Shown: positions 44,381 through 53,560, numbered from the stretch's first letter. The stretch: DNA of 64,000 nt from Bryobacterales bacterium (GCA_020847975.1 JADLBD010000183.1:1-64000), one strand, 5' to 3'. The notes: generated from the sequence alone by a model not told the origin. Program-made: numbers and translations.

Positions 44381-46630
44381 ATGGAAATCGAGCGGTGGCT
44401 TCAGATCAAGAGCCTGTTTGACGCCGCACACGAAAAGACGGCTGGGGAGCGGGCACGTTTTCTTGCCGGCATGTGCGGCACTGATCAGGACCTCCGCCTC
44501 GAAGTGGAGTCGCTGCTCGCCTGTGAGGATTCAGCCGCCGGCTTTCTCGAATCTGGCGATGATCTTGCCACCACCGTTCGGACACCGGCCACTCCTTTGC
44601 CCATCACGAGCGAGCCTGTTCCAAAGGGCAAGCGAGCTGGACCCTACACTATCCAAGAATTGCTCGGCTCGGGCGGGATGGGTCAGGTCTACAAAGCTTA
44701 CGACAATCGCCTGGAACGACACGTTGCTGTGAAGTTCCTCGCCCATGCCATTACAGGCGATTCCGCAGCCCAGCAACGGTTCCAACGCGAGGCTCGCGCA
44801 GCCTCGGCGCTGAACCACCCAAACATCTGCACGGTGCACGATGTGGGGGATTTCCAGGGTCGCTCCTTCATCGTCATGGAACTACTCGAAGGGCAGCCTC
44901 TGAAGGAACGGATTGCCGGCAAACCAATCCCTTTTCCGGAGTTCGTGTCCGTGTGCCGGCAAGTCTCGGCAGCTCTCATAGCGGCGCACGCGAAGGGCAT
45001 CGTGCACCGGGACGTGAAGCCAGGCAATATTTTTGTGACTCCGAGCGGGCAAGTGAAGATCTTTGATTTCGGCTTGGCCAGACGCGGCGCTGGCATCGAG
45101 GGTGCGGCGCTCCAACCCGGCAGTGCTTCGAATCTGCCGCTCATCAGAACGGGAACTATCACGGGAACCGTCGCCTATATGTCCCCGGAACAGGCGCTGG
45201 GCGAGGAAGTAGACGCGCGCAGTGACATCTTTTCCTTGGGCGTCGTGCTTTACGAGATGGCGACCGGGCGGCCTCCTTTCCGTGGCAAGACGGTCGCCGG
45301 CATCCTGGGCTCGATCCTGACGGAAGCACCCGCAAAACCGTCTGAGTTAAATCCCGCGGTCCCGGCCCGCGTGGACCGGTTGATTCTGAAAGCTCTGGAA
45401 AAAGACCGGGAAGACCGCTATCAATCCATCGCAAGCCTCGCCGCGGATCTCGACGAAGGGCAGGGATCGGAAGCCACCGCCGCGCGACTGCCCCGGTCCT
45501 GGCGGGTCTGGACCGCAGCAACTGCCGCAGTCTTGTTAGCGTTCGCCGGGGTGCTATGGAATTACCGCTCGGCCGCAAGTTGGGATGCTCGTTTCGCCAA
45601 TGCCCGGTTTAGCCGGCTCACCAATTTTGAAGGTGCGGAAGGGGAGGCGGCTCTCTCCGCCGATGGCAAGTTCGTCGCGTTTCTTTCCGACCGCGACGGG
45701 CCGGTAGACATCTGGATCAGCCAGGTTGGCAGCGGCCAGTTCACAAATCTGTCAAAGGGCCGGTTCCCTGGTTTGGCTTTTTATTGGGACTTGGATTTGC
45801 GGCCGCTCGCGTTTACGCCGGACGGTACGAACGTTTCGCTGTCGTGGATTGGCAAGAGTCCCGACACATGGCTGCTTCCTGTTATGGGCGGAATCCCCCG
45901 ACCCTTTCTGCAGCCGGGCTTTGAAGCAATGTGGTCGGCCGACGGGGCTAAACTTGTCTATCACAGCGTGGCACGAGGCGACCCGACTTTCGTTGCCGAG
46001 GCCAACGGGAACAATCCGAAACAGGTTTTTGTAGACGCGTCGGGTGCCCACTGTCATTACCCGATCTGGTCACCGGATGGGCGATTCATCTACTACACCC
46101 GAGGTTTTCCGACTGCCGACGAGCTCGACATCTGGCGCGTGGCCGCCACGGGTGGAGACCCCGAGCGGATCACGCACCATAACGCCCGCATTACCTACCC
46201 GACCTTGCTCGACAATCGCACATTGGTATACTCAGCCACATCGGAGGACGGCCCCGGTGTCGTACTCTATGCCATGGATGTCGAAAAACGCCGTCCGCGG
46301 GTCATCATGACCGGTGTCCAGGAGTACTCGTCGGTCTCAGCCAGCGCGAATGGAAGACGGCTTGTGGTTACCGAGTCAAAACCCAACGGCAGCCTATGGA
46401 CTGTCCCCCTCTCCGATGGCGTTCAGGAGCAGGTTGCGGCGAGCCGGGTTGAGCTTCCGACGGGGCGCGCAGTGTCTCCACGGTTCGGACCTGACTATCT
46501 GCTCTACCTGTCTTCCACGAGCGGAGCCGATGGACTTTGGAAATTCAAGAACGGCTCGGCGGCCGAGTTGTGGAAGCCGAGCGGCGGAGGATTGATCGCG
46601 CCGCCGGCGATCTCCCCCGATGGTAGCTAG
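44381..46630 (+). CDS. Ser/Thr protein kinase with TolB-like propeller (third), shortened by a stop codon
   Basis: A 749-residue product. The first 60 residues (MEIERWLQIKSLFDAAHEKT, RARFLAGMCG) are the leader domain typical of Solibacter kinases. The kinase domain (about 88-360) is complete: LLGSGGMGQVYKAYD, VAVKFLA, HRDVKPGNIFV, DFGLAR and YMSPEQALG. A membrane segment (WTAATAAVLLAFAGVLW, near 380) leads to a PD40/TolB propeller. The frame ends with ISPDGS and TAG (46628-46630), but protein-like sequence continues in frame (ICFAIRRQG). The most likely cause is a CAG-to-TAG change. The kinase core should work. Confidence 0.88.
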   Translation: MEIERWLQIKSLFDAAHEKTAGERARFLAGMCGTDQDLRLEVESLLACEDSAAGFLESGDDLATTVRTPATPLPITSEPVPKGKRAGPYTIQELLGSGGMGQVYKAYDNRLERHVAVKFLAHAITGDSAAQQRFQREARAASALNHPNICTVHDVGDFQGRSFIVMELLEGQPLKERIAGKPIPFPEFVSVCRQVSAALIAAHAKGIVHRDVKPGNIFVTPSGQVKIFDFGLARRGAGIEGAALQPGSASNLPLIRTGTITGTVAYMSPEQALGEEVDARSDIFSLGVVLYEMATGRPPFRGKTVAGILGSILTEAPAKPSELNPAVPARVDRLILKALEKDREDRYQSIASLAADLDEGQGSEATAARLPRSWRVWTAATAAVLLAFAGVLWNYRSAASWDARFANARFSRLTNFEGAEGEAALSADGKFVAFLSDRDGPVDIWISQVGSGQFTNLSKGRFPGLAFYWDLDLRPLAFTPDGTNVSLSWIGKSPDTWLLPVMGGIPRPFLQPGFEAMWSADGAKLVYHSVARGDPTFVAEANGNNPKQVFVDASGAHCHYPIWSPDGRFIYYTRGFPTADELDIWRVAATGGDPERITHHNARITYPTLLDNRTLVYSATSEDGPGVVLYAMDVEKRRPRVIMTGVQEYSSVSASANGRRLVVTESKPNGSLWTVPLSDGVQEQVAASRVELPTGRAVSPRFGPDYLLYLSSTSGADGLWKFKNGSAAELWKPSGGGLIAPPAISPDGS

Positions 46631-47207
46631 ATCTGTTTTGCGATCCGCAGGCAAGGTCAAACAGCGCTGCATCGGATGAGCGACTCGGGCGCGAACCCAG
46701 CTCGCCTGGCTCCCAACCTCCACGTCCGCGGTTCCCCCTCGTGGTCTCCGGATGGAAACTGGATTATCATGAGCGGCAGCGATGAAAAAGGCTCCGGTCT
46801 TTTCAAGATACCTGCCGGGGGCGAGTCTCCGGTTCGGTTCCGCGATGGGTTTGCTTTTAATCCGGTCTGGTCACCGGACGGGCGGCTTATCCTTTATTCC
46901 GAGCCGTTGGCCGGAGGGGACCTTCGGATCAAGGCCGTGACTCCGGACGGCACGCCGGTGCCCCTGCCGGATCTGCGAGTCGGCTACAAAACAGGTTCTT
47001 ACCGCCTTCTGCCCGGGAAGGGCCCTGGCCATATCGGACCGCGAGCGGCTGTGGGTAGTCGACATGGCCACCGGTGAACGGCGCAAGCTTGCGAACCTGC
47101 CGCCGGGAGCAGTTTCGCGAAGCTTCGACATTAGTCCAGACGGCAAGCAGATCATCTTCGATCGCATCCGAGACAACTCTGACGTCGTGTTGATCGAACT
47201 CCAGTAA
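46631..47207 (+). pseudogene. untranslated tail of the third kinase
   Basis: In frame after the TAG come further propeller blades (LHVRGSPSWSPDGNWIIMSG, FNPVWSPDGRLILYSEPLAG). One extra G near 47018-47024 then moves the sequence to another frame, where LAISDRERLWVVDMATGERR and SFDISPDGKQIIFDRIRD end at the stop 47205-47207. As in kinase copy 2, a stop and a +1 shift both fall in the propeller end. Confidence 0.82.
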
Positions 47208-47342
47208 CGGCACTAAACAGAGAGCCGTTGGCTCCCCGAGCGCTACATTACGGGAAATAGGAACCTTGGGGCTCGGGGAGACGCTCTGTAAGTGATTGGT
47301 TCTCCATATACTTCGGTAAATCTCCTGGAGCACTTGGACTAA

Positions 47343-47831
47343 CTACCGTAAAGACGTGCGTCTGCGTCTCTGGCAGCTATGGATCGCCCCAAGCGCTATC
47401 GCGCCAACGCCGAACAACATTAACGTACCCGGTTCGGGCACCGTAGTTGGAGAGCTGAGCAGCGCGAATGCCATTTGATCTGGAGTGGGACCCAGGACGC
47501 CATTTGCGCCGCTATATGCCGTGTGTGTACCGTTGGCATTCGCCGTCACCCAGAACGCACTTGTGCCGCCAGTGGTTCCGCCGAGCTCCAGCCAGTAGGT
47601 GGTGCCGGCTGCCGCGTTGAATGCACTTTGAAGATCAAACGTCACTTGAAAAGCGTTGCCGCCGCAGCACCAAGGCAATCCAGAGTCGACTGCGACTACA
47701 TTCTGCCCAGCGCCAGTGGCCAATACCGAGCCCACTGCGCCCGCATTGTCGGCGTGGAAAGTATAGGTGATGTCCTGATTCCAGCCCGTGATACCTGAGA
47801 AGTTTTGGAAATAAAACACGACGCTCGGCAC
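47343..47831 (-). CDS. PEP-CTERM sorted surface protein, N-terminus missing
   Basis: A 162-residue frame that ends with a textbook PEP-CTERM tail: VPEPGTLMLFGVGAIALGAI followed by the basic cluster QRRRR. Such proteins are cleaved and anchored by an exosortase and need a signal peptide, but the frame starts with PSVVFYFQNFSGI, which is mature-protein sequence. The frame stays open upstream (NIDNYFFGLRPQ) into the end of the neighbouring gene without reaching a signal peptide. The 5' part has apparently been lost at a junction near 47860. No exosortase gene is in the window. Confidence 0.75.
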   Translation of the reverse strand: MPSVVFYFQNFSGITGWNQDITYTFHADNAGAVGSVLATGAGQNVVAVDSGLPWCCGGNAFQVTFDLQSAFNAAAGTTYWLELGGTTGGTSAFWVTANANGTHTAYSGANGVLGPTPDQMAFALLSSPTTVPEPGTLMLFGVGAIALGAIHSCQRRRRTSLR

Positions 47832-47866
47832 TTGAGGGCGAAGCCCGAAAAAATAATTGTCGATGT

Positions 47867-49496
47867 TCAGGCAGCTAATCCCAGCTCCCGAAAGACGCCG
47901 TGCATGCCGACACGGATAGTCTCGTAGTAGTTGTCGAGTGGTCTTGGATTCTGGGCTCCATGTGTGGGACGGGTTTCCGTCGAGGCGGCGAGTAGAGGTT
48001 TGATGACTTTGTCACGCAAAACCAACAGCGCGGCCAGTGCCTTGAGACCTGTCGGGGTCGGTTCATAGTGCCGCGTGTTGCCAAGCCGTCGGACCATGTC
48101 CTTGCCGCGGAGCTTTTTCAGGTCGTAGGCTGCTTGGCGCGCCTGGTAGTCGGATTCGCCGCCGTCCGGCACGCGCGCTGCTAACTGCGAGGCAGTAAAC
48201 CCGCCCGGTGAGGCGGATAGGGCGATGACCGCTTCTGTGACGTGGCGCATGCGTGCTTTGTTGAAATCAATTCCCCCAACTTTTGTCTTGCCGACCTGCG
48301 ATGGGGCCGGGAGCTGTTCCAGAGTCTCATCGCTGATAAAGCATTGATCGATCCAACTCAGGGCTTCCGTGAACCTCTCCAGAATGCCTCGTAACTCGGT
48401 AACGATGCGCGGAAATTTCTCCAGCGCACGACCGCAGTGTAGTTCTGTCGTGTCGTGCGCCACGGCCTCGATGCGGAGCACGCGTTCGCCTTTGGTATAG
48501 ATCTTCAACGTCAGTCTGCCACAATGCAGCTTGAAGATGATCAGATCATACGTAGGTCTCTCGACCGCGACTTCCCATTCAGCCGATCTGCCCTTCCGCT
48601 TTCGGTATTTGGGACGATGCTTGTAGCCAAGGATGGTCTTGATGGTTTTCAGCCCCAGTGGGGCGCGGCTGCGATCAATCAGGGCCTGGAATACCTGCTC
48701 AATCTGCCCGCCGATTTCGAACAACAGGTTCCGGCTGTATTCGACTTGAAAATTCGAGTATTGATATTGGAACCCGCTCCGCTCCTGCTCCTCCAGATCC
48801 AATCCGAAGCATAGGCATGTCGAGTAAATCCAACGCCCGCAGGCCTGGCTCAACCGCCCTATCGCCGATTCCTCGGACAAGGTGTCTGCGATCTTCGCCA
48901 AACCTGCGGCATCAGAAATATTAGTAAAGCAATTCCCCTCCTTGGTGAATTGGATTCCAGCTTTGGCTCCCTGATAAGCCACGTATTCATGCCCGTTGAC
49001 CATCACCTGGGCTGGAAACGGAGGATGACCGCTGATCTTGATCGCGATGTGCCCCCAATCCGGGCCCAGGATGTGAAAGGAGTAGTGGTTTACGTACGGC
49101 ATCGGTTTCTTTGCTTCGATGTGGTGGTTCCTCCCCACATCCCAGACGCGTGCCGGTGCGCGGCCCACCAGGATGAGGAACAGTCCCTGCTTGACCTCGG
49201 TCGTCTTTAAATGTTCTTCCGCAATATTATGTTTGCGTTCGCCGGCCCCACAGTCGATCACGGGAATCTGGTGGGCCTTCGCATAACCCCGGACGCGCCA
49301 GTCTGAAGCGGCCGGCCAGTCGCATCAGGTGGTTGTTGTCAAGGGTTTCGTCGGAACCGGTCAAACGTCGCCACCACAGCCGGAAACCGGCGGGATCATG
49401 CCCCATCCGATAATAAGCATTCAGCACGATGCGGTCGACGCAATCATAACTACCGGCCAGAAGGTCCTGGTAAATATGGCTCAATCCGTCCGTCAT
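47867..49496 (-). pseudogene. conserved family of unknown function with C-terminal winged helix, frameshifted
   Basis: The 5' frame starts at ATG 49496 (MTDGLSHIYQDLLAGSYDCV, FRLWWRRLTGSDETLDNNHL) and breaks near 49300-49308, where one extra base separates it from a 464-residue frame that continues WRVRGYAKAHQIPVIDCGAG and reads to 47867. The intact part has PYVNHYSFHILGPDWGHIAI, GNCFTNISDAAGLAKIADTL and a C-terminal winged-helix-like segment (FTASQLAARVP; QARQAAYDLKKLRGKDMVRR). I recognise this as a widespread protein family but know no function. If the 464-residue part is translated from an internal GTG (49261), it could still fold. Confidence 0.65.
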
Positions 49497-49773
49497 GAAG
49501 CCAACGGTACACGCACTAGATCCGCGATTTCAACCTACCTCTGAAGCCAGGCTGATCGCTGAAAGCTGACTGCTGAAAGCCACTTTTTCGCGGCGCAGTC
49601 CGCGAAAAAGCGTAGAAGCTTGCCAACCTGAGCGATCGAAAAAAAAGAACAAAAAAAAACAGATTCCAAAAATGGCGGCCAGTGTATACTTGCTCAACCC
49701 GGAGGGCAGATGCTGTGGAAGTCGGTGAGAGGGGGGCCACTCCGGGACTCTCCGGCAAAAGAGGTGGCTGAAC
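49497..49773. other. intergenic region with repeat element and hairpin
   Basis: It holds the right copy of the intergenic repeat (49551-49624) with a perfect 10-bp hairpin. A run of A residues follows at 49639-49660 and a TATACT -10-like element at 49685-49690, which may be the promoter of the secreted protein gene at 49774. Confidence 0.5.
49551..49624. repeat. intergenic repeat element, right copy with 10-bp hairpin
   Basis: Four GCTGA units with 7-nt period (49551-49576) are the reverse complement of the TCAGCNN array of the left copy. A perfect hairpin follows (CTTTTTCGCG, 8-nt loop, CGCGAAAAAG; 49583-49610), then GTAGAAGCTTGCC (49612-49624). The copy is partly inverted relative to the one at 41977-42050. 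Confidence 0.65.
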
Positions 49774-50496
49774 ATGAAATGGATGCTATTCGCAACAATG
49801 GCTGTTTGTGCCTTGGCGCAGCAGCCCACGGTGATTATTCAGGTGGACTATATGAAGGTAGCGCCGGGCAAGGCGGCCGATTACCGCAAGGCGGAAGAGG
49901 CCGTAAAGACTTCGGTTCACCAGGATCGTGTCAAGAAGGGGATGATTCTGAGTTGGAGTTTGTACGCGGTGCGCTTCCCGGCCGGCGCTGCGCGGGAGTA
50001 CGATTTTGCAACGGTGACAGCGTATCCGGATATGGGCAAATTGGAGACTCCCTATGATGAAGAGCAACTCAAGAGGATGCGGGACACGGGGGTGGGCCCG
50101 CTGCGGACTCTGTTGCGGGCGGACGTCCTGGCGGTGTTTGCCACGGCGGGTGAGATGGGGGCATCGTGGCCCTGGGTCACGGTGAATTACATCAAGGCCA
50201 AGCCGGGCATGCTGGCTGACTGGCGCCGGGACGAGATGGAAGCATGGAAGCCAATTGCAGAAGCGCAAATCAAGGCGGGAGCGTTGAAAGGATGGGTGGC
50301 GCAAACGGTGGTTTGGCCAGCGGGCACCAGCCGTGCCTATGACTTAGTTTCGGTGAACGGCCGGGAGACGTTTACCGTAAAGCAAACGCCGGGAATCGGA
50401 GCGATGGTTTCGAGCGCGGCGAGCCGGTCAGAGAAGCACGGGGAAACGATTCGGCGGGAAATGTGGCGGCTGGTGTCGCGGACGGATCCGCGGTAG
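49774..50496 (+). CDS. secreted protein of two related alpha/beta domains, function unknown
   Basis: A 240-residue protein with a signal peptide (MKWMLFATMAVCALAQ). Two similar halves begin VIIQVDYMKVAPGKAADYRK (about residue 20) and WVTVNYIKAKPGMLADWRRD (about residue 130). Each half resembles a ferredoxin-like, dimeric alpha/beta-barrel unit such as the stress-response or NIPSNAP-like domains. The duplication suggests an internally dimerised fold. No catalytic residues can be named. It is a single gene, convergent with the beta-helix gene. Confidence 0.7.
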   Translation: MKWMLFATMAVCALAQQPTVIIQVDYMKVAPGKAADYRKAEEAVKTSVHQDRVKKGMILSWSLYAVRFPAGAAREYDFATVTAYPDMGKLETPYDEEQLKRMRDTGVGPLRTLLRADVLAVFATAGEMGASWPWVTVNYIKAKPGMLADWRRDEMEAWKPIAEAQIKAGALKGWVAQTVVWPAGTSRAYDLVSVNGRETFTVKQTPGIGAMVSSAASRSEKHGETIRREMWRLVSRTDPR

Positions 50497-50510
50497 TAGA
50501 GGGTGGACAG

Positions 50511-50534
50511 CAGGGCCGCGGTGGCGTGGCCCTG
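50511..50534. terminator. stem-loop between convergent genes
   Basis: CAGGGCC (50511-50517) and GGCCCTG (50528-50534) are perfect arms around a 10-nt loop. It lies 15 nt after the stop at 50496 and 14 nt before the end of the opposing gene, so it may serve both transcripts. There is no U-tract. Confidence 0.5.
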
Positions 50535-50547
50535 ATCGGTTGGGGGC

Positions 50548-52494
50548 TTACCGGTAGAATGGGGCCCAGGTCACCCAGCGGGGGCCGTAGTGGGGTTCGG
50601 GCTGGCCGTATTCGATGGCGCCGAGGTCTGGGGCTGTGCCGGTGAAGCCGTCGTTGATGGTGGGAAGGGCGACTCCCGCGTCGATGGCTTTGGAGTTGGG
50701 TTTGAGGCGGAAGTCGAGTTCCATGGCGTGGTAGACGGCGTGGCGCTTGGTTGGGTCGGGCGGGGCCATCTTCTCGAAGATATCGAAGTCCAGTTCGCGG
50801 CCGTGTTTTTCCTGGCCGGTGGCGGCCTGGACTTCGGCGAGGGTGCGGAAGGATTTCCACTGGTCGCGGGTGTTTTTGTAGAGGGTCTGGCCGGGTTCGG
50901 TGGGGGCGAGCCAGAGGTACTGCGCGTCGACTCCTTTGTTGGGGCGGAAGCCGTTGTAATCGGAACTGTAGTTGGCGGTGGCGTTGGCCCAGATCATGAT
51001 GCCGCGGTTCGGCGTGTCGCGGCCGAGGAAGAGGTTGTTACGCCAGTGGACATTGCCGTTGGGGCTGCGCACGGCCTGCTCTCCGATGAGGGTGTTGTGG
51101 TACATGAGGAGTCCGGCGGGGCGGGCGTCGAGCTTGAAGGCGACGCCGGATTGGACATGGTAAAGCAGGTTGCGGAAGAAGTAGACGGGTCCGCCGAAGA
51201 TCGGCTGGGAACTGTAGCCGCCGTGGAAGGCGTTGACGCCGCGGTTCCGGAAGACGCGGATGTTGTGCACGCCGCCGTCGGATTCGATGAAGTCGTCATT
51301 CGACATGTGCATGTCGTTGGCGTAGATGTCGATGGAGGAAGCCTGGCGTTCCGGGTCCGGTTCGGGTGTGCCGTAGGTGGAGATGCCGATGGCGTCGTGG
51401 AAGTAGGCGATGGCGTTGTGGGCGATGACGTGGCCGGGGCCGTAGAGCTTGATGGCGTAGTAACTGGTGAGTAAGTGGGATGGGTAGGGGCCGATGTTGC
51501 CCCAGCGGGCTCCGGTCCAGCCGATGAGGCGGAAGCGGTCATCGCGGCCGAAGAAGAGATTGTCGGCGATGTAGAAATCGCTCGAGCCGGCGTATTCGGT
51601 CCAGACGCCGAAGCCGATGTTCTCGAAGCGGCAGTTTTTCACGGTGAGTCCAGTGGCGCCGAGGACTTCTTTCTTGCCGGCAAGGATGGCCACGTCGGTG
51701 TTGCGGAAGGTGAGCCCTTCGAAGATATGGTTCGCCGAGGCCATCACATCGAACAGAATGTGGTTGCCTGCGCCATCGAAAATGGGTTCGCCATCGCCGG
51801 CGGCTTTGATGGTGATGGGTTTTTCCTTGGTGCCTTTGAGAGACAGGGTGAAGGTGCCGTCGAAGGGGGCGGCAAGGGGGTCGACGTAGTTGAGGCGTTC
51901 CGGGCGGTAAAGGCCCGCGTGGATGAGGAGGATATCGCCTGGTTGTGCGCGTCGTTCGCGGACGACGCTCCAGTCGCCGAGTCCGGCTCCGTAGTAGGCT
52001 TCGAGGACGCCGGTGAAGCTGGGATCCTGGCGCGGACCTTTGTGGTCCGGCGGGTAGACGTGGAGCACGCGCCCGCCCGAGTAGGGCTGCGGTTCGGTGC
52101 GGGTGCGCACCCTGGCGGTCTGGGTGGACGGGCCGGAGACGCCGTCGGGGTCGGTGAGGGTGAAGCGGCATTCGTACTCGGCGCCGGGCTTGAGATTGAG
52201 GATGGAGCCGGCGAAGCCGTGGGGGACGGTGTAGTGGAGGTTTTCGGCGTCGCGGCCGACGTTCTCGCCTCCGATGCGGAGCATGGGGAGCGCGTTGCGC
52301 CAGGCCTGCTCGCCGGCGGCGCGGTACTGCACGGTGACTTGCGCATTGCGGTTGTCGTCACCCGAGATGGACCACTCGAAACCGAGGTTGAGCAGCGTGG
52401 GGTGTTCGACAAGGAAGCGTCCGGCGGTGGTTGCGTTTTGAGCGTAGAGCGCCGCCGTGAAGAGCAGGGGAAAGAAAAATGCCGCAGGTTTCAT
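50548..52494 (-). CDS. secreted right-handed beta-helix protein with fibronectin-like N-terminal domain
   Basis: A 648-residue protein with signal peptide (MKPAAFFFPLLFTAALYAQ). Residues about 40-130 look like a fibronectin-type/purple-acid-phosphatase-like domain (TVQYRAAGEQAWRNALPML, LKPGAEYECRFTLTDPDG). From about 160 to 600 the pattern of a right-handed parallel beta-helix is visible (GDILLIHAGLYRPERLNYVD, HIFEGLTFRNTDVAILAGKK, LTVKNCRFENIGFGVWTEYA, DFYIADNLFFGRDDRF). Such proteins are often polysaccharide lyases or glycosidases; the specific activity cannot be read here. It follows the esterase gene on the same strand, 48 nt apart. Confidence 0.83.
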   Translation of the reverse strand: MKPAAFFFPLLFTAALYAQNATTAGRFLVEHPTLLNLGFEWSISGDDNRNAQVTVQYRAAGEQAWRNALPMLRIGGENVGRDAENLHYTVPHGFAGSILNLKPGAEYECRFTLTDPDGVSGPSTQTARVRTRTEPQPYSGGRVLHVYPPDHKGPRQDPSFTGVLEAYYGAGLGDWSVVRERRAQPGDILLIHAGLYRPERLNYVDPLAAPFDGTFTLSLKGTKEKPITIKAAGDGEPIFDGAGNHILFDVMASANHIFEGLTFRNTDVAILAGKKEVLGATGLTVKNCRFENIGFGVWTEYAGSSDFYIADNLFFGRDDRFRLIGWTGARWGNIGPYPSHLLTSYYAIKLYGPGHVIAHNAIAYFHDAIGISTYGTPEPDPERQASSIDIYANDMHMSNDDFIESDGGVHNIRVFRNRGVNAFHGGYSSQPIFGGPVYFFRNLLYHVQSGVAFKLDARPAGLLMYHNTLIGEQAVRSPNGNVHWRNNLFLGRDTPNRGIMIWANATANYSSDYNGFRPNKGVDAQYLWLAPTEPGQTLYKNTRDQWKSFRTLAEVQAATGQEKHGRELDFDIFEKMAPPDPTKRHAVYHAMELDFRLKPNSKAIDAGVALPTINDGFTGTAPDLGAIEYGQPEPHYGPRWVTWAPFYR

Positions 52495-52542
52495 GATTAT
52501 TCAGGACCCAGCCGGTATCCTATAGCGGCGGGTGGCGGCAGG

Positions 52543-53442
52543 TCAATTCTTACCAAGAGCGGGCAGGTGGAAGCGGAATCCTTCTACTCCGGCGCGGTTG
52601 TAATAGGCGGCGGTGGCGTGCATCACTCCGAGCAGTACCTCGTACTCATGCACGACGCCGATGTTTTGGAGATGGGCGTGGAGGGCTTCGGAGTCGGGAA
52701 GGGAGACATCGCGTGTGCCGGCGATGAGGCGGATGCGCATGCCGTCAAGGCGGAAGCGATTTTCCTTGGACAGTTCGAACACATCATCGGCGGCGGAATA
52801 CCACTGTGAAAGCTGCTCGATCCAGAGGCGGCTTTCGGGAACGATGCCGGGGTAAAGGATGCCGTCCTTGGGCAGAGGACGGTAGGAGCCGGCGTAGGCG
52901 ACCACGGAGCCGAACAGGTCGGGATATTTGAGGCCGAGTTTGAGGGAGCCGTTGCCCCCCATGGACATGCCTTCGATCCAGCGGGCGCGACGCTCCCTGA
53001 TGGTGCGGTACGTGGCGTCGATGTGGGGAATCAATTCGCGAATGATAAAGGATTCCACCATTACTTTCTGCGGTTCCCAATCGCGGTATTCGCTTCGCTT
53101 GCCGCCGTTGGGGATCACCATGATGACGGGGGGCATCTGGCGATCCTGAATCGCGCGGTCGAGCATTGCGGCGTAGGGGATTCCGGCGGTCTCATCGCTC
53201 CCGGCGCCGTGGAGCCAGTAGAGGACAGGGAACCGGTCCGAGGAGGAATCGTAGCCGGGCGGCAGATAGAGATGGAAGCCAACGTCGTGGCCCATGGCTT
53301 TGGAGAACAGGGTCTTGTGCGTGACGCCGCGCGGGAGGTTCGTTCCGGGATTGACCCAGTGGATATTGAACTCGAGCGGCTTGCGCTCGGCGCGGGCGAG
53401 CGCCGCGGGTGCGGCGAAGGAGAATAGGGTGCGGCGGGAGAT
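52543..53442 (-). CDS. secreted esterase (esterase D / feruloyl esterase-like)
   Basis: I start at ATG 53442 (MISRRTLFSFAAPAALARAE), a Tat-like leader; four more codons would be possible. The alpha/beta-hydrolase fold is complete: HDVGFHLYLPPGYDSSSDRF, PVLYWLHGAGSDET, the nucleophile elbow EGMSMGGNGSL (Ser about residue 158), IRLIAGTRDVSLPD with a likely Asp, and LLGVMHATAAYYNRAG with the likely His. It hydrolyses carboxylic esters outside the cytoplasm, perhaps polysaccharide acyl groups, given its beta-helix neighbour. It contrasts with the catalytically dead relative at 28472. Confidence 0.85.
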   Translation of the reverse strand: MSRRTLFSFAAPAALARAERKPLEFNIHWVNPGTNLPRGVTHKTLFSKAMGHDVGFHLYLPPGYDSSSDRFPVLYWLHGAGSDETAGIPYAAMLDRAIQDRQMPPVIMVIPNGGKRSEYRDWEPQKVMVESFIIRELIPHIDATYRTIRERRARWIEGMSMGGNGSLKLGLKYPDLFGSVVAYAGSYRPLPKDGILYPGIVPESRLWIEQLSQWYSAADDVFELSKENRFRLDGMRIRLIAGTRDVSLPDSEALHAHLQNIGVVHEYEVLLGVMHATAAYYNRAGVEGFRFHLPALGKN

Positions 53443-53461
53443 CATCCTATGCATCTTACCT

Positions 53462-53560
53462 TCAGCGGACGCTCACCTGAATCGTGTTGGACGTGCTGGT
53501 GAGGAAAAAGGCGTTTCCCTGGTAGACGGCGTGGATGGACCGGGTTCCGGACGGGCTGAC
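53462..53560 (-). pseudogene. last blade of a bacterial Ig-like repeat protein
   Basis: In one minus-strand frame this stretch reads TRQVSPSGTRSIHAVYQGNA and FFLTSTSNTIQVSVR before a stop at 53462. G-T-x-S-I-x-A-V-Y-x-G-N is the typical end of a Big_5-type Ig-like repeat. Nothing upstream in this frame continues it; the modA gene abuts it instead. Confidence 0.6.
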
